This document shows positions 15,645-22,836 of a stretch of DNA of 22,836 nt, piece after piece. The stretch covers positions 1-22,836 of the forward strand of contig CAZMIX010000036.1 in NCBI GenBank assembly GCA_964566545.1. The letters are read 5' to 3'. This stretch comes from JAEYFP01 sp964566545. Its GTDB lineage: Bacteria; Bacillota; Clostridia; Lachnospirales; Lachnospiraceae. Below the pieces are notes generated by a model. The model saw only the letters and a program-made list of their open reading frames with translations. It searched no databases and was not told the DNA's origin. Each line of letters starts with the position of its first letter. Within the stretch, counting starts at the first letter, position 1. Position numbers and translations under genes: made by a program.

Positions 15645-17510
15645 ATGTGTGGAATATTCGGAGTGATCAATGAAAAAATAGACGAGGCGCTGGCGATGCG
15701 CTGCTTAGACCGGATCCTGCACCGGGGACCGGACGGATACGGTTTGTGGCAGGAGGACGGCGTGACGCTCGGACACCGCAGGCTGGCGATTCTGGATCTG
15801 TCGGACAACGGGACGCAGCCGATGGCCTATGCCGACGGCCGGTACATGCTTATCTATAATGGTGAAATCTATAATTTTGTCGAGCTTCGCGAGGAGCTGG
15901 AGCTTTTAGGATATACGTTCAAGAGCGAATCTGATTCGGAGGTTCTGCTCGCCTCCTATCTTGCGTGGGGTGAAAAATGTCTTGAGAAATTCAATGGTAT
16001 GTGGGCGTTTGCTATTTGGGACAGACAAAGAAAGCGGATGTTTTTAAGCCGTGACCGGTTTGGGATCAAGCCGCTGTATTATACGGCTCTAAACGGCAAA
16101 AACGGAATCGCCTTCGGCTCGGAAATGAAGGCGCTCATGCCGCTGATGAAGGATGTCAGGCCGAATCGGGAGCTTGTGACCGATCCGAAGCGGATGGTGT
16201 TTTATGAGAGCGGAGAGGACTGCGTGATCGAAGGGATCAAGCGCTTCCCTGCGGGCTCCTATGCTTATGCGGACGAAAACGGTATGCGGATCACAAAATG
16301 GTGGAATACATTGGAGCATCTAGTGGAGGTGCCTGAGCGCTATGAGGAGCAGGTCGAGCTGATGCGCGAGCTGTTTCTGGACGCCTGCAAGCTTCGTATG
16401 AGAAGCGATGTGACGATCGGCACGGCACTTTCCGGCGGCCTCGATTCCTCCGCAACGATCTGTGCGATGGCGCATCTGGCGCGCAATGCGAGCGATGTGC
16501 GCATGAATGAGGACTGGCAGCACGCCTACGTGGCGACATTTCCCGGCACGACGATGGACGAGAGCGCCTATGCCAGACAGGTGACGGATTACTTGGATAT
16601 TCAGAGCACCTTCGTGGAAATCGACCCGCGAAAAGCGATCGACCGGTTGGATGAATCTATCTATCTGTTCGAGGATGTGTATCTGACAAGCCCGATTCCG
16701 ATGATGATGCTTTATCGCGCGCTGCGAAAGGACGGTACGCTCGTGACGATCGACGGCCATGGCGCCGACGAGCTGTTCGGCGGCTATACCTTTGATTTTA
16801 TCCACGCGCTGCGGGACGCGAAAAATAAAGAGGAACGGGACATGATCCTGACGGCCTATATTGACAGCTTCCCGAAGGATGCTTCTAATATGGCGCTGAA
16901 GAACCGCTCCAAATCAGGTGTCTACTTGAATTATTTAAAACGGGGCTTGAAGGACAGGCTGAAAAGCGGAAATGAGGCCTATAAAGCGGTTCAGGCTGCG
17001 GACGATCCAAACTATCGGCGGCTGGATACGCTGAACCAAATTTTATATGCGTCCTCCCATGAGACAATTTTGCCGACGCTGCTGCGCAATTATGACCGCT
17101 ACAGCATGGCAAGCGGCATTGAAATCAGGATGCCGTTCATGGATTACAGGATCGTGGAACTGGCGATGTCCATCGGCTGGAAATCGAAGCTGCACGGCGG
17201 GCATTCCAAATCGATCATCCGGGATGCGATGGCGCCTTATATGCCAAAGGAAATCGCTTACCGCAAGACGAAGATCGGTTTCAACACGCCGATCGTCGAA
17301 TGGATGCAGGGACCGCTCAAAAGTTATTTTGAAGACACGATCCAAAGCGAGGATTTTCGTTCCTGTGATCTGATCGATGCAAAGGCGGTCAAGGCACAGG
17401 TGGAGCAAGTCATTCATAATCCGGCTGCGACCTTCGCCATGGGCGAGCAGGCGTGGAGCGCGCTGTATCCCTATTTGTGGGAACGCGCCGTACTGAAGCA
17501 CGCGTTTTGA
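15645..17510 (+). CDS. asnB: Asparagine synthase (glutamine-hydrolysing) family amidotransferase
   Basis: A 621-residue class II glutamine amidotransferase. The start at 15645 places Cys2 of MCGIFGV as the N-terminal nucleophile; the longer frame from a TTG at 15624 would bury it and is rejected. RILHRGPDGYG, GHRRLAILDLS and YNGEIYNFVELR form the glutaminase domain. The synthetase domain has the PP-loop SGGLDSS at 263-269, FVEIDP, DGHGADELFGGY and a C-terminal RKTKIGFNTP segment. True asparagine synthetase and the AsnB-like enzymes of glycan clusters (WbpS-type) look alike. Position between two glycosyltransferase genes suggests amidation of a sugar acid, but this is inference. A weak GGAGCGG acts as ribosome site. 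Confidence 0.88.
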   Translation: MCGIFGVINEKIDEALAMRCLDRILHRGPDGYGLWQEDGVTLGHRRLAILDLSDNGTQPMAYADGRYMLIYNGEIYNFVELREELELLGYTFKSESDSEVLLASYLAWGEKCLEKFNGMWAFAIWDRQRKRMFLSRDRFGIKPLYYTALNGKNGIAFGSEMKALMPLMKDVRPNRELVTDPKRMVFYESGEDCVIEGIKRFPAGSYAYADENGMRITKWWNTLEHLVEVPERYEEQVELMRELFLDACKLRMRSDVTIGTALSGGLDSSATICAMAHLARNASDVRMNEDWQHAYVATFPGTTMDESAYARQVTDYLDIQSTFVEIDPRKAIDRLDESIYLFEDVYLTSPIPMMMLYRALRKDGTLVTIDGHGADELFGGYTFDFIHALRDAKNKEERDMILTAYIDSFPKDASNMALKNRSKSGVYLNYLKRGLKDRLKSGNEAYKAVQAADDPNYRRLDTLNQILYASSHETILPTLLRNYDRYSMASGIEIRMPFMDYRIVELAMSIGWKSKLHGGHSKSIIRDAMAPYMPKEIAYRKTKIGFNTPIVEWMQGPLKSYFEDTIQSEDFRSCDLIDAKAVKAQVEQVIHNPAATFAMGEQAWSALYPYLWERAVLKHAF

Positions 17511-17512
17511 AA

Positions 17513-17556
17513 ATTGCCGCTTTTGAATTTGCAGCAATTCGTAATTTATTTTTTTA
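17513..17556 (+). terminator. Weak candidate terminator after asnB
   Basis: ATTGCCGC (17513-17520) pairs with GCAGCAAT (17531-17538) over eight positions with one mismatch. A T-rich tract ends about 17 bases later (17549-17555). The gap between stem and T-tract is longer than ideal, so it may only attenuate. Confidence 0.3.
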
Positions 17557-17565
17557 GGAAGGCAC

Positions 17566-17581
17566 CCCGCTTTTTAGCGGG
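17566..17581 (+). other. Small stem-loop before the ABC transporter gene
   Basis: CCCGCT pairs perfectly with AGCGGG around a TTTT loop. No T-run follows, so it is not an intrinsic terminator. It lies just before the ribosome site of the transporter gene and might affect mRNA stability or translation. Confidence 0.4.
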
Positions 17582-17602
17582 AGAACGATAGGAATACAGG
17601 AT

Positions 17603-19360
17603 ATGGGTTTGTTAAAGAAAATCAATTATATTTTTTCCGGAAAACAGAAGGTGCAGTCCGTGTTTCTCAGCATCGGGATTTTTATCGGCGCGCTGCTCGA
17701 GCTGGTTGGTGTTTCTTTGATCACGCAGCTCGTTTCGCTTGTCACGGATCCTGGGATGATCCATACCAAAGCTCTGCTGCAGTCGGTCTATGACCTGTTT
17801 CATATGGAGTCGGACAGGCAGTTTTATTTTTATGTCGTCGTTGCGCTGATTATCGTATATGTCGTCAAGAATTCTTTTTTGCTCTGGATCAACTATGTGC
17901 AGTATACGTTCATCTATAACAACCAGCTCCGGCTTTCCGGAAGATTGATCGATTGTTATCTAAAAAAGCCGTACACCTATCATCTGGATAAAAATTCCGC
18001 TGAGATGGTGCGCAACGTCATGCTGGATACGGAGCGCTTTTTCCAGATGCTTTTAAGTGTATTTCTCATGCTGTCTGAGGTGCTGATTTCGGGCCTGCTC
18101 TGTGTTTATCTGCTTTGGACGGATTGGTTCATCACGGTGTCGGTCGTTTCCATTCTGGCGGTTTTTACCGGATTTTATCTTATTTTGTTTAAAAACAAGG
18201 CAAAAGCATACGGAAAAGAAAACCAAATGTACGACGGGAAAATGCACCAGTCCATCAATCAGGCGCTTGGCGCGGTCAAGGATATCAAAATTCTCCACCG
18301 TGAGAAATATTTTGTCAACGCCTTTACGGACTATGGAAGGGAAAAAATGCACGCGGTCAGAAATAATAACGTGCTCGGACAGGCTCCGAAATATATCATC
18401 GAGACGGTCTGCATCGGCGCGATTCTCATCGTGCTCGTGCTTAAGATTTACCAGGGCGAGGATTTGACAAAGATGATACCGCAGCTCGCCGCGTTTGCGG
18501 TCGCGGCGTTCAAGCTTCTGCCGTCCGTAAGCAAGATCAACAATTTTGCGAATCTCATCATCTTTTTAAAGCCCTCGGTCGACTTGATCTACCGGGATAT
18601 TAAGGATACGGAGGATATGAAGAACTTTGAATTGCAGGATGCCGCCATCTCAGATGAGGTCTATGTGGACAATCGTCCTTCCTGTGTGGAAATTTCGCAT
18701 ATTTCCTACCGGTATCCGCATACGGACAGGGATGTGCTAAAGGATGTCTCCTTTTCAATCCCCCTCGGTGCTTCGATCGGACTGGTCGGATCGTCCGGCG
18801 CCGGCAAATCGACGATGGCGGATATTATTTTGGGCATTCTGACGCCGACCGGGGGAACCGTGAATTATGGCGTGATGAACGTCCACGAGCATCCGCTTAA
18901 ATGGTCAAAGAAGCTCGCCTATATCCCGCAGGCAATTTACCTGGCGGATGAGACGATCAGGAATAATATCGCTTTCGGCATTGACGACGCGCTGATCGAT
19001 GAGGAGAAGGTTTGGAAGGCTCTTGAAGAAGCGCAGCTAAAGGAGTTTGTAAAAGAGCTTCCCGAAGGGCTTGACACGATGGTCGGAGAGCGCGGCGTGC
19101 GGCTTTCGGGCGGACAGCGTCAGCGCATCGGCATTGCAAGGGCGCTGTATGACAATCCTGAAATCCTCGTGCTGGATGAAGCGACATCCGCGCTCGATTC
19201 GGGGACCGAGGCGGCGGTCATGGAGGCCATCGACCGGCTGCAGGGCAGAAAGACCCTGATCATCATCGCCCACCGCCTGACGACGATCCGCAACTGCCAG
19301 TATGTCTTTCAAGTGGAAAACGGAAGTATTCAGAGTGTAGATCCGGCAAAATTGCAGTGA
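17603..19360 (+). CDS. ABC transporter, fused permease and ATPase; lipid-linked oligosaccharide flippase (PglK/MsbA) type
   Basis: A 585-residue half-transporter that would work as a homodimer in the cytoplasmic membrane. The N-terminal part to about residue 320 holds about six hydrophobic segments with long helices. The ATPase domain has Walker A GSSGAGKST at 396-404, Q-loop YIPQAIYL, signature LSGGQ at 501-505, Walker B LVLDEATSALD, and the switch AHRLTTI. This is the layout of MsbA and of PglK, which flips lipid-linked oligosaccharides. In a glycan cluster a flippase role is likely, and no Wzx-type flippase gene is in the window. It starts 92 bases after asnB, the largest gap in the plus-strand series. 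The exact substrate is not shown. Confidence 0.88.
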   Translation: MGLLKKINYIFSGKQKVQSVFLSIGIFIGALLELVGVSLITQLVSLVTDPGMIHTKALLQSVYDLFHMESDRQFYFYVVVALIIVYVVKNSFLLWINYVQYTFIYNNQLRLSGRLIDCYLKKPYTYHLDKNSAEMVRNVMLDTERFFQMLLSVFLMLSEVLISGLLCVYLLWTDWFITVSVVSILAVFTGFYLILFKNKAKAYGKENQMYDGKMHQSINQALGAVKDIKILHREKYFVNAFTDYGREKMHAVRNNNVLGQAPKYIIETVCIGAILIVLVLKIYQGEDLTKMIPQLAAFAVAAFKLLPSVSKINNFANLIIFLKPSVDLIYRDIKDTEDMKNFELQDAAISDEVYVDNRPSCVEISHISYRYPHTDRDVLKDVSFSIPLGASIGLVGSSGAGKSTMADIILGILTPTGGTVNYGVMNVHEHPLKWSKKLAYIPQAIYLADETIRNNIAFGIDDALIDEEKVWKALEEAQLKEFVKELPEGLDTMVGERGVRLSGGQRQRIGIARALYDNPEILVLDEATSALDSGTEAAVMEAIDRLQGRKTLIIIAHRLTTIRNCQYVFQVENGSIQSVDPAKLQ

Positions 19361-19397
19361 ATTGGATAACAGAACCAAAATAAAAACGAGGTGTTCC

Positions 19398-20396
19398 ATG
19401 TCTAAGATGACGGTAAGTGTCGTATTTATTACCTATAATCATGAAAAATATGTGCGCAGGGCGCTGCTCAGCGTGCTGAATCAGGAGACGGATTTTCCGT
19501 TTGAGGTCGTAGTCGGAGAGGACTGCTCGACGGACTTAACGAGAGAAATTCTCATGGAGTTAAAGGAGCAGTATCCTGAGAAGGTGCGGCTGCTTTTCAG
19601 GGAAAAAAATCTCGGCAGGCCGACGCTGAATGTCTACCAGACGACAATGGCATGTACCGGCGAGTATATTGCTTATCTGGAGGGTGATGATTACTGGGAC
19701 GATACGCACAAGCTGCAAAAGCAGGTGGACTTTTTGAAGGCGCATCCCGAATATATCGCCGTGACACACGCGTGCCGGATGATTGATGAAAATGGAGAGG
19801 ACATTACGGATCTAAAGGCGCTTTCAGTCGGAGAGATGTATGCGTGGAGCGGCCGGTTTACTTTTGAGGATTTTAAATACTCCGGCAAATGGCCGGGGCA
19901 TTATGCGACCGTTTTATCCAGAAATATCTATCTGGAAGGAAAATACGATTATACGATTTTATACAGAGCGCACGATTTTGTGGACGACGGCGTGATTCTG
20001 ATGTTTCTGCTCATTCAGGGGGATATTTACCGAATGGATGAGGTCATGAGCACATGGCGGTATGTGCGTAAAAAGGAGGCCGGAAATTGGAACTCGCTTT
20101 CGATGCAGCGCAACATCATCAAGGAAGACTGTTATTTGATGCAGAATCTGATGAAATGGTGTGAGGAGAGTATCGGCCTGACCGATTACAGTGTACGAAA
20201 GGCCCAAAAGGATTTTGAGACGGCTCTGAACATGTATCTGCATCACCCGAAGAAAGAAAATCTGCAATTTGTAAAGGATATGTTCGCCTATAATATCAAG
20301 GAGGTCGTCCGCAAGGGCCAAAAAACCTCCCTGCTAGGCTATTCTGCTAAGACGGTTTGGAATAAGTTGTTTTATAAAACCGGCTTTAGAAAATAA
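19398..20396 (+). CDS. GT2 family glycosyltransferase
   Basis: A 332-residue GT-A enzyme. Its motifs are VSVVFITYNHEKYV, VVVGEDCSTDLT, and the catalytic-region EGDDYW at residues 95-100, followed by a segment that includes THACRMIDENGE and a long helical C-terminus. The EGDDYW pattern is common in capsule and lipopolysaccharide glycosyltransferases. The open frame extends upstream to 19362, but the ATG at 19398 has GAGGTG six bases upstream, and the conserved N-terminus begins there. It follows the ABC transporter after 37 bases. There is no membrane segment, so it would act on a lipid-linked acceptor at the cytoplasmic face. Donor and acceptor are unknown. Confidence 0.85.
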   Translation: MSKMTVSVVFITYNHEKYVRRALLSVLNQETDFPFEVVVGEDCSTDLTREILMELKEQYPEKVRLLFREKNLGRPTLNVYQTTMACTGEYIAYLEGDDYWDDTHKLQKQVDFLKAHPEYIAVTHACRMIDENGEDITDLKALSVGEMYAWSGRFTFEDFKYSGKWPGHYATVLSRNIYLEGKYDYTILYRAHDFVDDGVILMFLLIQGDIYRMDEVMSTWRYVRKKEAGNWNSLSMQRNIIKEDCYLMQNLMKWCEESIGLTDYSVRKAQKDFETALNMYLHHPKKENLQFVKDMFAYNIKEVVRKGQKTSLLGYSAKTVWNKLFYKTGFRK

Positions 20397-20398
20397 AC

Positions 20399-20406
20399 GG
20401 GAGGAG
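20399..20406 (+). promoter_or_regulatory. Strong ribosome binding site displaced from the DegT start
   Basis: GGGAGGAG lies 38 bases before the DegT start at 20445, too far to serve it directly. A six-codon frame (ATG at 20418, stop at 20436-20438) lies between them, in the same frame as the main gene. Confidence 0.4.
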
Positions 20407-20444
20407 AATGCGGCAAAATGCTTATGCGGCCGCTGTAAATAAAA

Positions 20445-21554
20445 ATGAGCGAAGAAAAGAGAATTTTAGTGGCGCGGTCTTCCCTGCCGCCGTTTGAGGA
20501 ATATGTGGAGGCGATCCGACCGCTTTGGGATTCGGCGTGGCTGACCAATATGGGAGCCAACCATCAGGAACTGGGCAGACAGCTTGCGGATTACATGCAC
20601 GTGGAAAATGTATCGCTGTTTGTGAACGGTCATATGGCGCTGGAGCTTTGTATTCAGGCGATGGGCCTGACGGGCGAGGTCATCACGACGCCGTTTACTT
20701 TCGTGTCCACGACGCATGCGATCATCCGAAACGGTCTGACGCCGGTATTTTGCGACATCAATCCGAACGACTATACGATCGATGCGGATAAAATAGAGGA
20801 GCTGATCACGGAAAGAACCTCGGCGATCATTCCGGTGCACGTTTATGGAAACGTATGCGATGTCAAAAAAATAGAGGCGATTGCGAAAAAGCATCATTTA
20901 AAGGTGCTCTATGATGCGGCCCACACCTTCGGCGTGGAGGTGGACGGCGCAGGGGTGGGCAGCTTTGGCGATGCCTCGATGTTCAGCTTTCATGCGACGA
21001 AGGTATTCCATACGATCGAAGGCGGCGCGGTGACGACCGCGGACGACCATCTGATCGCGGAATTATATAAGCTGAAGGATTTCGGAATCAAGGATGAGGA
21101 AACGATAGACGGCATCGGCGCAAATGCGAAGATGAATGAATTCCAGGCGATCATGGGGATTTGCAATTTGAAGCATGTGGACGGTGAAATAGAGAAAAGA
21201 AGAGCTGTCGTAGAGCGCTACCGCGAAAACCTGGAAGGTATTCCGGGGCTTCACCTCGTAAAAGAGCAGCCGGGCGTTAAGTCCAATTACGCATACTTCC
21301 CTATTATAATAGAAGAAACGCGTTTCGGCATGACAAGGGATGAGCTGCTTGACCTATTAAAGACGCATAATATCTATGGGAGAAAATATTTTTATCCACT
21401 GACAAGCTCCCTTGAGTGCTTTGGCGGGCGATTCGACGCTTCAGCGACGCCCGTGGCAGAATGGACCGCCGAAAGGGTGATGACCCTTCCGCTGTCGGCG
21501 TCGCTGCCGCTTGCTGATGTGGATCGCATCTGTAAAATCATACGGGAAAAATAA
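20445..21554 (+). CDS. DegT/DnrJ/EryC1/StrS family sugar aminotransferase
   Basis: A 369-residue PLP-dependent enzyme that makes amino sugars from keto-sugar nucleotides. The pyridoxal-binding lysine is Lys186 in FSFHATKVFHTIEGGAV, and the phosphate-side residues are in YDAAHTFGV. LTNMG, NGHMALEL and TTPFTFVSTTHAI are typical of the dTDP-4-keto-6-deoxyhexose aminotransferase group (VioA, WecE or FdtB-like), which implies a dideoxy-amino-hexose such as a Qui4N or Fuc4N sugar. The partner dehydratase is not in the window. The ATG at 20445 has no proper ribosome site; a good one sits 38 bases upstream before a very short frame. The exact substrate cannot be assigned. Confidence 0.88.
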   Translation: MSEEKRILVARSSLPPFEEYVEAIRPLWDSAWLTNMGANHQELGRQLADYMHVENVSLFVNGHMALELCIQAMGLTGEVITTPFTFVSTTHAIIRNGLTPVFCDINPNDYTIDADKIEELITERTSAIIPVHVYGNVCDVKKIEAIAKKHHLKVLYDAAHTFGVEVDGAGVGSFGDASMFSFHATKVFHTIEGGAVTTADDHLIAELYKLKDFGIKDEETIDGIGANAKMNEFQAIMGICNLKHVDGEIEKRRAVVERYRENLEGIPGLHLVKEQPGVKSNYAYFPIIIEETRFGMTRDELLDLLKTHNIYGRKYFYPLTSSLECFGGRFDASATPVAEWTAERVMTLPLSASLPLADVDRICKIIREK

Positions 21555-21587
21555 ACTGGAAAATAGTCGGAAAGGAAGGAATGCAGG

Positions 21588-22577
21588 ATGATAGTAGTCA
21601 GATTTACGAGCGGTCTGGGAAATCAGATGTTCCAGTATTCCTTTTACCGGCTGATGCAGGAGACCTATCCGCATACACAGGTCAAGGCTGATCTGACATG
21701 GTTCTATGCGAATAACGACCATCACGGCTATGAACTGCAACGGATTTTTGGTGAGTCCTCCCACTCACAGTTTCGGATCAGGGAAGCATCCAAAGTCGAT
21801 ATTTTCAAGGTGACGGGACTGCTGCCGAATTTATGCGACAACCGCTTTGCGAAAAGCTTTGAGAAGCTTCGCCGATATCCGAACCGCATTCTTAGAGAGC
21901 TTACGGGCAAAAGATCCGCGCCTTATCTGATCGATCAGCTTACAGGAAATATCAGCAACGAGGATGCCATATGCCCGGACGGAAGTGTGAAAAATGCGCT
22001 CTATGAAACGGTCATGCATCTGGATCCTTCAAAAAACTGGTATCTGACCGGCTTTTGGATAGAAGAGAAATATTATAGAGATAGAATTTTACGGCTGCAG
22101 GACGAGCTCCTGTTTGAAAGCCGTATGACAGGAAAGAATGCGGAGATTGCGCTCAGGATGCGGAATGAAAACTCCGTCAGCATCCATGTGAGAAGGGGCG
22201 ATTATCTGTCGCCGCCGTATTCCGGCATGTTCGAGTCTCTTGGCAGGGATTATTATGAAAAAGCGGTCGCCTATATCGGCGAGCATGTGCCGCGTCCGCG
22301 CTTTTATGTGTTTTCGGACGACAGCTCTTTCGTAGAAAAACAGTTTGACTGGCTCCCGAACAGGACGGTCATCGCGCATAATACCGGAGACGACAGCTAC
22401 CTGGACATGCAGCTCATGAGCCTTTGTAAGCACAATATCATCGCCAATTCCACGTTCAGCCAGTGGGGAGCGCTGTTAAACAAGAATAAGGATCATTTGA
22501 CGCTGTATCCGGCGGCCTATTTAAGGAATCAGGACAACGAGGAAAAGACGCTGCCGGGGTGGGTGCGGGTTTCTTAA
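21588..22577 (+). CDS. GT11 family glycosyltransferase, alpha-1,2-fucosyltransferase type
   Basis: A 329-residue GT11 enzyme. It starts with the family motif RFTSGLGNQMFQYSFYR, and has the donor-binding HVRRGDY at residues 200-206, then VFSDDSSFVEK, HNTGDDSYLDMQLMSLC and ANSTFSQWGALLN. Bacterial members such as FutC and WbsJ add alpha-1,2-fucose from GDP-fucose, though some act with other sugars. AAGGAAGG sits eight bases before the ATG. No genes for GDP-fucose synthesis (gmd, fcl) are in the window, so the donor must come from elsewhere. It is the last gene of the glycan locus. Confidence 0.88.
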   Translation: MIVVRFTSGLGNQMFQYSFYRLMQETYPHTQVKADLTWFYANNDHHGYELQRIFGESSHSQFRIREASKVDIFKVTGLLPNLCDNRFAKSFEKLRRYPNRILRELTGKRSAPYLIDQLTGNISNEDAICPDGSVKNALYETVMHLDPSKNWYLTGFWIEEKYYRDRILRLQDELLFESRMTGKNAEIALRMRNENSVSIHVRRGDYLSPPYSGMFESLGRDYYEKAVAYIGEHVPRPRFYVFSDDSSFVEKQFDWLPNRTVIAHNTGDDSYLDMQLMSLCKHNIIANSTFSQWGALLNKNKDHLTLYPAAYLRNQDNEEKTLPGWVRVS

Positions 22578-22606
22578 GAAAGCTGTAAAAAAATAAAAAT
22601 AGGGAC

Positions 22607-22635
22607 TTGCAATCTATAAATAGTTCATGTATAAT
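22607..22635 (+). promoter_or_regulatory. sigma-A type promoter of the tRNA-Gln gene
   Basis: TTGCAA (22607-22612) and a perfect TATAAT (22630-22635) are separated by exactly 17 bases. It starts a short transcript about 25 bases before the tRNA. Confidence 0.75.
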
Positions 22636-22664
22636 AGCGTTTGTCGGTATTACCGATAGAAAAT

Positions 22665-22736
22665 AGGGCTATCGCCAAACGGTAAGGCAACGGACTCTGA
22701 CTCCGTCATCTCAAGGTTCGAATCCTTGTAGCCCTG
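22665..22736 (+). tRNA. tRNA-Gln (anticodon CTG)
   Basis: The 72-base cloverleaf has acceptor strand AGGGCTA pairing with TAGCCCT, a D stem GCC/GGC, and anticodon stem ACGGA/TCCGT around the loop CTCTGAC. The anticodon is CTG, which reads CAG. The T arm is CAAGG-TTCGAAT-CCTTG. The discriminator base is G. The 3' CCA is not encoded, so it must be added by the nucleotidyltransferase. Confidence 0.93.
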
Positions 22737-22743
22737 CTTGAAT

Positions 22744-22775
22744 AACTCAGTTGAGACAATCGGCTGAGTTTTTTT
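22744..22775 (+). terminator. Intrinsic terminator of tRNA-Gln
   Basis: AACTCAG (22744-22750) pairs perfectly with CTGAGTT (22764-22770) around a 13-base loop, and seven T residues (22769-22775) follow. Confidence 0.8.
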
Positions 22776-22836
22776 GTGTTCGCGCGCCATGGGCGCGCTC
22801 TAATGGGTGAAAGTGCCAAACATGCCCAGGTAGTGG
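22776..22836 (+). mobile_element. 5' end of a group II intron, class C-like (partial)
   Basis: The sequence begins GTGTT directly at the end of the terminator T-tract. The perfect inverted repeat GCGCGCC/GGCGCGC (22782-22788 and 22792-22798) closes around ATG, then TCTAATGGGTGAAAGTGCC and AAAC follow. The order GTGTG, hairpin with an ATGGG core, TCTA, GGGTGA(A/G)AGT, CC, AAC is that of domain I of the Oceanobacillus iheyensis group IIC intron. Class C introns insert next to intrinsic terminators, as here. The ribozyme body and reverse transcriptase lie beyond the window, so the class cannot be confirmed. Confidence 0.7.

Noticed and set aside
17566..17581. Stem-loop before the ABC gene as an intrinsic terminator
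   Set aside because: The six-base stem is perfect, but no T-run follows on either strand.
22640..22660. TCGGTA-T-TACCGA inverted repeat between the tRNA promoter and tRNA
   Set aside because: A one-base loop cannot form a stable hairpin in RNA; it may be a short DNA palindrome, with no link to a known site.
1..22836. CRISPR array, toxin-antitoxin or phage-defence genes
   Set aside because: No regularly spaced repeats, Cas or defence-gene motifs were seen on either strand.

Overview
The window looks like chromosomal DNA of a moderate-GC, low-complexity-poor member of the Clostridia (Firmicutes), most plausibly Lachnospiraceae. The reasons are the IreB, RuvX, DUF1292, RNase J, YlbF, MltG-like, TrmR and U32-protease gene series, strong AGGAGG-type ribosome binding sites, a TTG and a GTG start, and a tRNA without an encoded CCA. 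The taxonomic call is inference from gene content; no search was run.

Left part (1-7330): a partial minus-strand HPr-like gene faces a long plus-strand housekeeping series. The series encodes MtaB (tRNA methylthiotransferase), IreB, RuvX, a DUF1292 protein, ribonuclease J, a YlbF-family protein, a short MltG-like membrane protein with no catalytic domain, the tRNA uridine O-methyltransferase TrmR, and a U32-family protein of the TrhP type. The order resembles the B. subtilis yrzL-yrrK-yrzB-yrrL-yrrM-yrrN/O neighbourhood, with RNase J and YlbF genes inserted. TrmR and TrhP would act together to make 5-methoxyuridine-type wobble bases. The TrhP gene is broken by a 10-N assembly gap (6701-6710) whose size is not the true one.

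Middle and right part (7327-22577): a surface-glycan locus joined to the housekeeping series by a 4-bp ATGA overlap. It holds nine glycosyltransferases (six GT2-like, two GT4, one GT11 fucosyltransferase-like), a hexapeptide O-acetyltransferase, an AsnB-type glutamine amidotransferase, a full-length ABC exporter of the lipid-linked-oligosaccharide flippase type, and a DegT-family sugar aminotransferase. Two of the glycosyltransferase genes (10373-11266 and 12321-13436) run on the minus strand. Each converges with a plus-strand neighbour and shares the same TTAA for both stop codons. A good pair of divergent promoters lies between 13499 and 13596. The likely product is a complex, amino-sugar- and possibly fucose-containing, acetylated and amidated lipid-linked glycan or capsule. 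No initiating phosphoglycosyltransferase, polymerase or nucleotide-sugar pathway lies in the window.

Right edge (22578-22836): a strong promoter, tRNA-Gln(CTG), its intrinsic terminator, and, starting exactly at the end of the terminator's T-tract, sequence that matches the 5' end of domain I of a group IIC intron and runs off the window. This is the clearest mobile element here. I did not find a CRISPR array, an insertion sequence or a recognisable defence system.
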